64,000 nt of DNA from Streptomyces sp. 3214.6. Lineage in GTDB: Bacteria > Actinomycetota > Actinomycetes > Streptomycetales > Streptomycetaceae. The notes beneath the pieces were generated by a model. That model worked only from the letters and a program-made list of their open reading frames with translations, ran no database searches and was not told the DNA's origin. Shown here one piece after another: positions 46,046 to 54,823 of the stretch (position 1 is its first letter; every line of letters starts with the position of its first letter). The DNA lies in the NCBI RefSeq assembly GCF_900129855.1, contig NZ_LT670819.1:2418001-2482000 (forward strand), in the 5' to 3' direction. A program made the position numbers and the translations under genes.

Positions 46046-48507
46046 GCACCCCCGTACCCGGCGGGGCTCCCGGGGTGCCCAACTCCCCGGGGCGCCCGGC
46101 CCTCTCGTACCGGATCACCACCCACGGGGACACCCTCGCACGGAGCCTGGCCGAGGTGTCGCAACGGCTGCCCGGACTCACCACGCACAGCACGGACGAC
46201 CCCGCCGTCGCCCTGCTGGACGCCTGGGCCTCGGTCGCCGACATCGTGGCCTTCTACCAGGAGCGGATCGCCAACGAGGGCTTTCTGCGCACCGCCACCG
46301 AACGCAGATCGGTGCTGGAACTCGCCCGCTCGATCGGCTACGAGCTGCGGCCCGGATCGGCAGCCTCCGCTTACCTCTCGTTCACCGTGGAGGACACCCC
46401 GGGGGCGCCCGGCCACGCCGTCGTCCCCGCAGGCACACCGGTGCAGAGCATCCCCGGCCAGGGAGAACTGCCGCAGACGTTCGAGACCGGGGCGGAACTC
46501 CAGGCCGTCGCCGAGCACAACGCGATCCGCCTGCTGCTGCGCCGCCCGCAGCGGGTCAGCAGGGGCACCACCCGGTTCCACCTGGCCGGAACCAACACCG
46601 GACTGCGCCCCGGCGACGCTCTGCTGATCCGCTCCGCCGTAGAGCCGCAAGTCTGGCAGTTCCGCATCCTGCACACCGTCGAGCCGCTGCCCACCGACCC
46701 GACCGGACGCCCGCCGACCACGGTGGTCGGCTGGGACCAGGGCCTCGACCTGCCGCCCTCCTCGCAGCTCATCAAGGTGCACGCCCTACGGCTGCGGGCC
46801 TCGATATTCGGCCACAACGCCCCCGACTGGCGGACCATGCCCGCCCCGGTCCGGGAGAGCTACCTCGCGGCAGCCGGCCAGCCGGTTACGGCCACATTCG
46901 ACCAGGCCCAGTTCGACCAGGCCCAGTTCGCCCCGGCCACACAGTGGCCCGGCTTCGCTCTCACCGACCCGCCCGAAGGGGAAGACCCGGTGATCGAACT
47001 CGATGCCGCTCATCCCGCGCTGCTTCCGGGCTCCTGGCTGGTGCTCCGGGCACCCGGAATGCAGGAGCAGCTGTACCAGGTCGTCAAGGCCGACCAGTCC
47101 GCCGCAGCGGACTTCACCCTGACCTCCACCACCACCCGGCTGCAGCTGCGCGGCACCGCCACCGGGACGGTGTCACAGTTCGACCGCCGCGCCACCGTGG
47201 TCCACGCCCAGTCCGAGCAACTGGAGCTCGCCGTCGAACCCCTTACGGCCCCGGTGACCGGAAGCACACTTCGGCTCGAACGGCCGGTGACACTGAAACC
47301 CGGGGCACCCGTCGTGGTGACCGGCACCACCGACCAGGGTGTCCAGTCCACCGCAGTCCACCTGATCGACGCCGTGACGGACGCCGGCACCTCGATCGTC
47401 CTCGACCGGCCCCTGGAGCACCCACTCGACCCGGCCTCGGTCCTGCTGCTCGGCAATGTCGTCGCCGCGACCGCCGGGCAGACCACCGAAGAGGTGCTCG
47501 GCAGCGGCGACGGCAGGGCCACCCACCAGCGGTTCACCCTGTTGCACAAGGACCTCACCCATGTCCCCGCGCCGACCGCGAGCGGGGTGCGCGACACCCT
47601 GGCCGTCCAGGTCGACGGCGTCACCTGGACCGAGGCCCCCTCCCTGTTCCCCCTCGGCCCGCACGATCGGTCCTATGTGGTGCGGATCCAGGACGACGCC
47701 ACCGCGACCGTCGTCTTCGGCGACGGTGAACGCGGCGCCCGGCTGCCGTCCGGACAGGAGAACGTTCGCGCCACCTACCGCACCGGCATTGGCCCCCAGG
47801 GCAACGTCGGGGCCGGCTCCCTCTCCTTGCTCGTGAAACGGCCACTGGGCATCCGCGCTGTCGACAACCCCCTGGCGGCGACCGGCGGTACGGCCCCCGA
47901 GCGGCCGGACGACGTACGAATCCGGGCGCCGCTGACCGTCCGCACCTTCGACCGGGTCGTCTCCCTGGACGACCACGAGGCCTTCGCCCGGAACTTCACC
48001 GGGATCGCCAAGGCCAGGGCGACCGTGCTGCGCCCGGCTCCGATGCCCTTCCTCCACCTCACCGTGGCGGCCCCGGACGGTGCCGTCCCCGACGGCACCC
48101 TGACGGCCCTGCGGGCCGCCCTCGAAACCGACGGCCTCCCCGGCTGCCGACTCGGCCTGGACACCTACCGAGAGCTGCCCTTCATCCTGGGTATCGCGAT
48201 CCTGCCCACCCCGGACCGTGAACCGGACACCGTGTCCAGCGCGGTCGAGCACGCCCTGGCACAGCTGTACTCCTTCGAGCGACGCGACTTCGCCCAGCCC
48301 GTGACCGCCTCCGAAGCGATCGCCATCGCCCAGCGGGTCCCCGGGGTGGTGGCGGCCAACCTGACCGAACTCCACCTGGCGGGCGGGCCGGTCGCAGTGG
48401 CATCCCTGCTGCTCGCCCGCGGAGCCCGCCTCGGCGCCGGGGGCACAGCCGTCCCCGCTGAACTGCTGGTCCTGAAGAGGCTTTCCGTGAAGGTGATGAC
48501 GTCATGA
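46042..48507 (+). CDS. Baseplate wedge protein (Afp12-like)
   Basis: 821-aa second baseplate wedge protein. It starts with the same type of block (DPAVALLDAWASVADIVAFYQERIANEGFLRTATERRS) and ends with a J-like domain (RTFDRVVSLDDHEAFARNFTG). An FDQAQ unit is duplicated in tandem (46897-46926). ATGA overlaps at both ends. Confidence 0.84.
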   Translation: MSTPVPGGAPGVPNSPGRPALSYRITTHGDTLARSLAEVSQRLPGLTTHSTDDPAVALLDAWASVADIVAFYQERIANEGFLRTATERRSVLELARSIGYELRPGSAASAYLSFTVEDTPGAPGHAVVPAGTPVQSIPGQGELPQTFETGAELQAVAEHNAIRLLLRRPQRVSRGTTRFHLAGTNTGLRPGDALLIRSAVEPQVWQFRILHTVEPLPTDPTGRPPTTVVGWDQGLDLPPSSQLIKVHALRLRASIFGHNAPDWRTMPAPVRESYLAAAGQPVTATFDQAQFDQAQFAPATQWPGFALTDPPEGEDPVIELDAAHPALLPGSWLVLRAPGMQEQLYQVVKADQSAAADFTLTSTTTRLQLRGTATGTVSQFDRRATVVHAQSEQLELAVEPLTAPVTGSTLRLERPVTLKPGAPVVVTGTTDQGVQSTAVHLIDAVTDAGTSIVLDRPLEHPLDPASVLLLGNVVAATAGQTTEEVLGSGDGRATHQRFTLLHKDLTHVPAPTASGVRDTLAVQVDGVTWTEAPSLFPLGPHDRSYVVRIQDDATATVVFGDGERGARLPSGQENVRATYRTGIGPQGNVGAGSLSLLVKRPLGIRAVDNPLAATGGTAPERPDDVRIRAPLTVRTFDRVVSLDDHEAFARNFTGIAKARATVLRPAPMPFLHLTVAAPDGAVPDGTLTALRAALETDGLPGCRLGLDTYRELPFILGIAILPTPDREPDTVSSAVEHALAQLYSFERRDFAQPVTASEAIAIAQRVPGVVAANLTELHLAGGPVAVASLLLARGARLGAGGTAVPAELLVLKRLSVKVMTS

Positions 48508-50603
48508 GCGAGGACCGGCCGGTGTACGACCTGCTGCCCGCCGTGCACCGCAACCGCGACGCCGAACTCGGCCACCCGCTGCGCGCGCTGCTCGAACCGG
48601 TCGAGGAGGAACTGCGCAGGCTGCAGGAGGACATCGACGGCCTCTACGACAACTGGTTCGTGGAGACCTGCGCCGAATGGGTGCTGCCCTATCTCGGCGA
48701 CCTGCTCGGCGTCGAACCCGTGGCCGCATCACCGGACAGAGCAGCGCCCAGACGGGCCTTCATCGCCAACACCCTCCGCCACCGGCGGCGCAAGGGCACC
48801 CCCGCCACCCTGGAACAGCTGGCCCAGGACATCACCGGGTTGCCCGCCAAGGTCGTGGAGTACTTCCAACTGCTCGGCACCACCCAGCACGTCAACCATC
48901 CACGCCTCGGCAATCTGCGCACCCCCGACCTGCGGGACTCCGGGCGGCTCCAGCTGCTCGGCACCCCCTTCGACCAGGTGGCCCGCACCGCCGACGTCCG
49001 CCATGTCGACCACGGGCGCGGCCGGTACAACCTCGGAGCGGTCGGGCTCCATCTGTGGCGGCTCAGCTCCCACCCGTTCACCGACGTCGACGCCCGCGTC
49101 GTGGACGCCGCCGCGGGCCGCTGGACCTTCGACCCGGCAGGCCGCGACCTGCCGCTGTTCACCCGGCCGCGCGGCGGCCTAACCCGGCAGACGGAGATTC
49201 CGGCGCCACTGCACCGCCTGACGCTCCATCAACACATGGAGCAACTCCTCTCCGGACCCGACCCCGTGTTCCGGATCGACCTGCCCGGATCCCACCGCCT
49301 GATCGCCGCCGACCTCAGCGAATGGACCCGGCCGCCCGCAACCACCGACGGCCCCCCATGGGTCGCCGTCGACCCGCTGCTGGGCAGATTCACCCTGCCG
49401 CCCGGGATGGAACGGGACCGGGTGCGGGTCGACTTCAACCAGGGGAGCCCCGGCGACATCGGCGCCGGTCCCCACGACCGGCGGGCAACCCTCGGCAGCG
49501 CGCTCTCGGCCGCCGGAACACCCTGGCCGGACACCGTCGACTGGCAGATCGGAGTGAGCCGCAACCACGCCCAGGCCCCGTCCGAGCCCTCCGACGGGCG
49601 GGTGGTCGCCACCCTCGGCGAGGCCGTGCAGGCCTGGAACACCCGGCCGAATCAGGCACCGGGACAGACCGGGGTCATCGTGGTGATGGACAGCGCCACC
49701 TACCACGAGAACCTCACGGGCAAGCGGGCGATCGAGATCCCCCCGGGCAACCGGTTGCTGCTGGTCGCCGCCCACTGGCCGTCCGGCCTCACCCCTCAGC
49801 CACCGGACACACCCGCCTCCGCCCCGGGCCCCTTCGCGGCCGCCGGACCCCGGCCGCACCTGGTCGGCTCGCTGGAGGTGGTCGCCCCCCGCGGACGGGC
49901 CGCCCGCCCGGGCGAACTGGTCCTGGACGGCCTGTCGGTCGAAGGAGGGCTCACTGCCAGGCCCGGCGAGCTGGACAGCCTGGTGGTGTCCGACTGCACC
50001 CTCATCGGTCAACTGCGGGCCACCGACAACCCCCGGCTGACCGTACGACTGATCCGTACCGTCTGCGCCGGGGTGTGGCTGCGCGGCACACTGCACGGCC
50101 TCCGCCTGTCGGACAGCATCCTGCAGGCGGCGGTGAACGCTGTGCCCGCAGACGTCGAGATCGAGGCCTGCACGATCCTCGGCGCAACGCGCGCCCGCAC
50201 CCTGACGGCCAGTGACAGCATCCTGCGCGGCGGCATCAAGGTCCGCGAGCACGGGCAGGGCTATCTGCGGTACAGCTACGCCCCGCTCGAGTCCAACGTC
50301 TCCCGGCGCTACCGCTGCCACCCCGCCGACCAGGCGGCCGCTGTCCGGGTGGCCCCGAGCTTCACCTCCGAACGGCCGGGAGCCCCCGGTTTCTGCCGAC
50401 TGGCTGCGGACTGCCCGAGCGAAATCGCGACAGGCGCGGAGGACGGCGGCGAACTGGGGGCCTTCCACTTTCTGCACCAACCATGGTCGATGGCCGACCT
50501 CACCGCGCAGCTCGACCACTATCTCCGCTTCGGTCTGGAAGCGGGTGTCTTCTTCGCCGACCCGACTGACCCGACTGACGCCTTTTTGGAAGGACAGCAA
50601 TGA
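48504..50603 (+). CDS. gpI-like tail/baseplate protein
   Basis: 699-aa protein. Residues 1-150 match phage tail protein I (RPVYDLLPAVHRNRDAE, then WVLPYLGDLLGVEP and RRRKGTPATLEQLA). The remaining 550 residues are Gly/Pro-rich beta structure that I cannot assign and that may include a parallel beta-helix (repeats around residues 450-590). ATGA overlaps with both neighbours. Confidence 0.75.
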   Translation: MSEDRPVYDLLPAVHRNRDAELGHPLRALLEPVEEELRRLQEDIDGLYDNWFVETCAEWVLPYLGDLLGVEPVAASPDRAAPRRAFIANTLRHRRRKGTPATLEQLAQDITGLPAKVVEYFQLLGTTQHVNHPRLGNLRTPDLRDSGRLQLLGTPFDQVARTADVRHVDHGRGRYNLGAVGLHLWRLSSHPFTDVDARVVDAAAGRWTFDPAGRDLPLFTRPRGGLTRQTEIPAPLHRLTLHQHMEQLLSGPDPVFRIDLPGSHRLIAADLSEWTRPPATTDGPPWVAVDPLLGRFTLPPGMERDRVRVDFNQGSPGDIGAGPHDRRATLGSALSAAGTPWPDTVDWQIGVSRNHAQAPSEPSDGRVVATLGEAVQAWNTRPNQAPGQTGVIVVMDSATYHENLTGKRAIEIPPGNRLLLVAAHWPSGLTPQPPDTPASAPGPFAAAGPRPHLVGSLEVVAPRGRAARPGELVLDGLSVEGGLTARPGELDSLVVSDCTLIGQLRATDNPRLTVRLIRTVCAGVWLRGTLHGLRLSDSILQAAVNAVPADVEIEACTILGATRARTLTASDSILRGGIKVREHGQGYLRYSYAPLESNVSRRYRCHPADQAAAVRVAPSFTSERPGAPGFCRLAADCPSEIATGAEDGGELGAFHFLHQPWSMADLTAQLDHYLRFGLEAGVFFADPTDPTDAFLEGQQ

Positions 50604-52513
50604 AGGGCGACTTCACCCGGCGGACGTTCCGCAGCGGGAACCACTACCGCGGCGTGCTCATGCAGCAGGGCCGGGTGCAGCTCGACGCCGACTGGAACGA
50701 GCAGCTGGACATCCAGCTCCACCACGATGAGACCACCGCGCGGGACGCCATCGGCGCCCATGGCGGACCGAAGGGCGCAGCCGGATTCGCGATCACCGAC
50801 CCCAACGGCGGCGAACCCCGTGACTGCCTTCCGACGGACCTGCTGCTGTCTCCAGGCCGCTACTACGTCGACGGCATACTCTGCGAGAACGACGAGCTGG
50901 TGGGGTTGGCGAACCAGCCCGACCCGCCGGAGCTGGAGCTACCAGGGGACGACGGCCGGTACGTCGCCTATCTGGACGTCTGGCGGGAGCACCTCACCGC
51001 CCTGGAGCGGCCCGAACTGCGCGAGGTCGCCCTCGGCGGCCCGGACACGGGCACCAGAAGCCGTACGGTGTGGCAGGTTCGCCTGGAGCGGTTGGCCAAC
51101 CCCGAGGCCACCCCCGACAAAGTCGCCCCACCCTGGAAACCGCGCGACAGTGGATCTTGCGGGCGGCTCCGCGCGCGGGCGCAGCCGCCGGAGGCCGGCC
51201 CCACGCCGGGCGTCGTCCCGCCGCACGCGGGCTACCGCCGGGTGGAGAACCAGCTGTACCGGGTGGAGATCCACGAGGGCAGTGACGGCAGCCCGTCCTT
51301 TGTATGGTCCCGGGACAACGGCACGGTCGCCGCACGGCTGATCCACGTCTCCGACTCATGGATCACTGTCCACTCCCCCGGCCGGGACGAGGCGCTCGGC
51401 TTCTCCAGGGGACAGTGGGTGGAAGTGAACGACCAGGCCCGCACCCGCAGGGGCCTACACGGCGTCCTGGCCCAACTGGGCGAGGTGTCCGGTACCAAGC
51501 TGCAGGTTCAATGGGCGGGCTTCCCGGCCGGGCTGCTCGGCTCCGATGCTGTGGTACGCCGTTGGGACTCCCCGGGCGCGGTGCCGATCACCGGCGACTG
51601 GATCGAGCTGGAGGACGGCGTACAGGTCCAGTTCGAGCCGGGCGCCTTCCACCGCACCGGCGACTACTGGCTCATCCCGGCCAGGACCGCCGCCGTCTCC
51701 CTGACCGACCTCGACTCCGACCTCCCCGGAGACGTCGAATGGCCCCGCGAGGAGGGAGGCGCCCCGATCTTCCAGGGGCCGGACGGCATCGAGCACCACA
51801 CCGCCGCCATCGCCCTGCTCGACCGCGTCGGCGGTTTGTGGACCCGGGTGTCCGACTACCGTGCGCTGTTCGTTCCACTCGCCGAGGCCAGACCGGATCC
51901 CAAGCCGGTGCGCGCACCGGCCCTCCACGTGCAGTACGTCCGCCTGCGGGCGCGCGTCGATCAGGAACTGGGCAACGACACCAACGTCGCCGCGGACGAC
52001 TTTTTCAACAGCGGTATCGTCGTGGGCCTCGACGGCGTCCCGGCCCCCCTGCCCTCCGGCAGACAATCCGTGCTCACCGTCACCCTCGACCTGCCCTACC
52101 CCTTCTCCCCGGCCGAGCGGGACACCTGGAAGTTGCAACCCGGCCAAGTCCTGGGCACCCAGCCGCTCGACCTCGCTGGCGTCTTGAAGATCGACGGTAG
52201 CGAATTGGTCTGGAGACCGGACCGTTTTCTTGGCGACTCCCTGGCGACACGCCTGTTCAAGAAGGAGCTGCCCGACCGCCTCCGCTGCCGCCTCACCCTC
52301 AACGGCCGCGCCCTCACCGCTGATAACCACCCCGATCGCCTTCTCAACGGCCTCGCCCTCACCCGCCCCCGCCCCGACGGCACCACCGAAGTGATCCTCC
52401 CCACCGTCGACGACGTCCGCGGCGCCGACTTCACCTTCTGGTTCTGGATCATCCGACCCCATCTCGAGGGTTCCTTCGACGCCTCGATATTCGACAAGAA
52501 CGTTTTCAACTAA
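50600..52513 (+). CDS. DUF6519 protein of the eCIS baseplate operon
   Basis: 637-aa protein opening with MKGDFTRRTFRSGNHYRGVLMQQGRVQLDADWNEQ, the signature of DUF6519 proteins encoded in eCIS loci. The N-terminal 330 residues are the conserved part; the C-terminal region is more variable. Likely an outer baseplate or fibre-attachment component, but no function is proven. Overlaps the gpI-like stop by ATGA. Confidence 0.78.
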   Translation: MKGDFTRRTFRSGNHYRGVLMQQGRVQLDADWNEQLDIQLHHDETTARDAIGAHGGPKGAAGFAITDPNGGEPRDCLPTDLLLSPGRYYVDGILCENDELVGLANQPDPPELELPGDDGRYVAYLDVWREHLTALERPELREVALGGPDTGTRSRTVWQVRLERLANPEATPDKVAPPWKPRDSGSCGRLRARAQPPEAGPTPGVVPPHAGYRRVENQLYRVEIHEGSDGSPSFVWSRDNGTVAARLIHVSDSWITVHSPGRDEALGFSRGQWVEVNDQARTRRGLHGVLAQLGEVSGTKLQVQWAGFPAGLLGSDAVVRRWDSPGAVPITGDWIELEDGVQVQFEPGAFHRTGDYWLIPARTAAVSLTDLDSDLPGDVEWPREEGGAPIFQGPDGIEHHTAAIALLDRVGGLWTRVSDYRALFVPLAEARPDPKPVRAPALHVQYVRLRARVDQELGNDTNVAADDFFNSGIVVGLDGVPAPLPSGRQSVLTVTLDLPYPFSPAERDTWKLQPGQVLGTQPLDLAGVLKIDGSELVWRPDRFLGDSLATRLFKKELPDRLRCRLTLNGRALTADNHPDRLLNGLALTRPRPDGTTEVILPTVDDVRGADFTFWFWIIRPHLEGSFDASIFDKNVFN

Positions 52514-52523
52514 GGAAATAGCC

Positions 52524-53054
52524 ATGTCCCTCGACAAGAACCTCACGCAAAAGATCCCCGGCGACCCGATCAAGTCCTCCGACTGGAACGCCCTCGCTGC
52601 CGAGACGGTCCGCCTCGACGCCGCCACCAAACTCAACAGCCAGTCGATCGGTTTCCAGATGCTGCAGGGGAACAGCTGGGATAACTGGACGGCACCCGGG
52701 GATTGGATGCCAGTGATCAATAAGACGCTGGATTTCGACACTCCAACGTCGCTCCTGCTGATCGGACAGGGCCATGGTCACTCGGATAGCCGGGAACTGT
52801 CCTTGCGGGTGGCCATCAGGGTCAACGACACGCTCCTGGGGCTGGATAAGGAATCCCGCATCTGGGGCGGGGGTTTCCTTTCACCATTTACCGATACCCA
52901 GGACGTCTGGTTTCCGATCACGGCAATCGCGGGGTGCCCGGTACCGAAGGGGAAGAGCAAGGTCGAGCTCGTCATACGATGTGAAGGGCAAGACAACGGC
53001 TCGGTGGCACTGAACGCCCCCACCCTCTGGCTGATCCAACTCGGCGCGAGCTGA
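52524..53054 (+). CDS. Unknown beta-rich protein, possible tail-fibre element
   Basis: 176-aa protein without a recognised family. The first 40 residues are hydrophilic and helical (PIKSSDWNALAAETVRLDA); the rest alternates like a beta-sandwich (SLLLIGQGHGHS, LSLRVAIRVNDTLLGLD). The DNA is visibly lower in GC than its neighbours. Preceded by AAGGAAAT. Place between the baseplate operon and cargo genes suggests a receptor-binding or structural add-on; this is a guess. Confidence 0.7.
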   Translation: MSLDKNLTQKIPGDPIKSSDWNALAAETVRLDAATKLNSQSIGFQMLQGNSWDNWTAPGDWMPVINKTLDFDTPTSLLLIGQGHGHSDSRELSLRVAIRVNDTLLGLDKESRIWGGGFLSPFTDTQDVWFPITAIAGCPVPKGKSKVELVIRCEGQDNGSVALNAPTLWLIQLGAS

Positions 53055-53077
53055 CCGGAGGAAGGCCTGCCATTGCC

Positions 53078-54325
53078 ATGCGCAGATCCCAGGCTCTGCG
53101 GCGCGAACACAAGTCGGCCTCGGTGCCCAACAGCCCCGAGGAATCACGCGCCCCCGGGCCGCCCCCTGCCGCCTCGGGGCTCCGGTACTCCTTCGCGAAC
53201 ACGGAGGTTGCCCCCAGAACACAGATCGCTACGGTGGCGCCGCCGACAGGGGCGCCCTCCGGCGGGGCGCCGGGTGGGCTGGGGACGGGGCTGACGCCCG
53301 GGACGAAGGTCGTCCGGCTCGACGAGGCCGGGGACTCCACGCACTGGGAGATCGTGGCGACGGACAGATTCGGCCGATACAGGATCAAGAACACGCTCGA
53401 GGAGGGCATCACGGGGGGTGTCCCGCAGATCGTCTCCAGCAGCAGCCGTGCCTGGGCCACGGAGGCGAATGCCGCCGCATCACGGTCGGCGTTCCTCGCG
53501 GAACAGGCCAAGGAGCAAGCGGAGAAGCAGAAGAACGATGACCTGGCACAGGGCGGGATTTATCTGAGTTCGGGGTACCGGCAGATCAATTCGCTGCTCG
53601 CCGCCTTCGAGAAGACGGGATACACGCCTGCGCAGGTACGGGACGCGAATTTCAACTTCTCGGGCCGGGCCAACCTCGTTCTGGAGACCTGGAAGCAGGT
53701 GGCCACGGAACGCCGGTACGCGACGCGGGAGGAGACGGAGTCCTGGGACATGCAGGACCTGGACAAGTGGCATGACAAGATCAAGGCCATCCACCGGGTG
53801 TGGGACGCCTTCAAAAAAGACCCGGAGATCCCGGGCAACACCGTGGTGCGCGGCGACAGCGAGCAGATCTTCTCGTCGTTTGGCGGGATCCTGGATCCGG
53901 CGCGCTACCCGAAAGGCGGGTACTACGACCTCGGGAGGACCATCTCCTGGCCGGGGATCCTGTCCACGACCATGGGTATTGCCACCACGCACAACTTCGT
54001 GAAGTCGAAGACCGTGATCTGGAAGTTCGACGTGTCGGAGCAGGGTCATCCGGGCCGGGTGCTGGGCTCGGAGAACCAGGCCGAGGCAGAAGTGACGTTC
54101 CCGGTCAGTACCCGGATCAAGATCAAACGGGTGCTGGTGCGGAACGGCCGCTTCGCGCAGGAACTGACCGGCGAGTTCGGCGACAAGGCCAAGGTCATCG
54201 TGTTCGCCGACATCCTGGCCCTCGACGAATTCGGCGGCCCGCCGTCCGAGCGGTACCCGCTGCACTCCATCCCCGAGAACGACCCCCTGGACGGCGCCGC
54301 GACCGACCTGCCAGGGATCGAGTGA
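53078..54325 (+). CDS. Putative mono-ADP-ribosyltransferase effector (R-S-E type)
   Basis: 415-aa protein in the cargo zone of the eCIS locus. Residues 1-70 are Pro/Ala/Gly-rich and unstructured. Residues 165-350 show the core of R-S-E class ADP-ribosyltransferases in order: SGYRQINSLL (helix before the core), Arg258 in NTVVRGD, Ser296-Thr297-Thr298 in GILSTTMG, and Glu336-x-Glu338 in QAEAEVTFP with ThrArgIle-x-Ile after it. The ExE pair is typical of arginine-modifying toxins. No signal peptide, secretion domain or DUF4157 is visible. GGAGGAAGG precedes the ATG. A single TGA ends it, but the same frame stays open for about 119 more codons. Confidence 0.75.
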   Translation: MRRSQALRREHKSASVPNSPEESRAPGPPPAASGLRYSFANTEVAPRTQIATVAPPTGAPSGGAPGGLGTGLTPGTKVVRLDEAGDSTHWEIVATDRFGRYRIKNTLEEGITGGVPQIVSSSSRAWATEANAAASRSAFLAEQAKEQAEKQKNDDLAQGGIYLSSGYRQINSLLAAFEKTGYTPAQVRDANFNFSGRANLVLETWKQVATERRYATREETESWDMQDLDKWHDKIKAIHRVWDAFKKDPEIPGNTVVRGDSEQIFSSFGGILDPARYPKGGYYDLGRTISWPGILSTTMGIATTHNFVKSKTVIWKFDVSEQGHPGRVLGSENQAEAEVTFPVSTRIKIKRVLVRNGRFAQELTGEFGDKAKVIVFADILALDEFGGPPSERYPLHSIPENDPLDGAATDLPGIE

Positions 54326-54743
54326 CCCGGTGCCAATACGCGGGCCGGCGCGCGGGCGGTTTACGTCGCGCCGCCCGCCGACCTGCCCCTCACGCGCCTG
54401 ACGGGGTTCCAGGACGTGCCGCTGTCCGGCGTAGGCGACCTGGCCGGCCTGGAGTTGCGGATCGTCGGCCAGACCACCGCCGACGGCGTGCCCGGTACCG
54501 TCCGGCTGGATGTCACCCAGGCCGCCCCGACACGCCACGGGGCGGGGCCGCAGCCGCGGTTCACGGTGGAGCGCCTGGACAGCGGCGCGTTCCGCGTCAC
54601 CGACCCGGCCGGCACCACCCGCTGGGAGTTCAGCGCCGGGGCCCGTCGCCGGAACCGACACCGTGGGCGGGCTGCGCCTCAGTGATCCGTCGGATGCGTT
54701 CGAGCGGGCAGCGGAGGCCAACGCCCGGCGCGTGGGGCCGTAG
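54326..54743 (+). pseudogene. Decayed eCIS cargo remnant
   Basis: After the ADP-ribosyltransferase stop the same frame continues open to 54685 (VYVAPPADLPLTRLTGFQD, then FTVERLDSGAFRVTDPAGTT) with normal high-GC codon use. Near 54640 a frame change leads to GTDTVGGLRLSDPSDAFERA, ending RRVGP at a stop at 54741-54743. That last part is the end of a DUF4157 domain, nearly the same as in the next gene (GLRVSDPSDRFERAAEANA). So this appears to be two fused pieces of former cargo genes. Confidence 0.6.
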
Positions 54744-54770
54744 ACCGATCAGGCCCGATGGGATCACGCC

Positions 54771-54810
54771 GCACCACGCCGCACCATGACGCACCATGAC
54801 GCACCATGAC
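54771..54810. repeat. 10-bp tandem repeat with start codons
   Basis: Four tandem copies of GCACCATGAC (first copy imperfect), just before the DUF4157-deaminase gene. Each later copy holds an ATG, in a different frame because the period is 10. The real start at 54824 follows AAGGGGG. Confidence 0.9.
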
Positions 54811-54823
54811 GCAAGGGGGTTGC

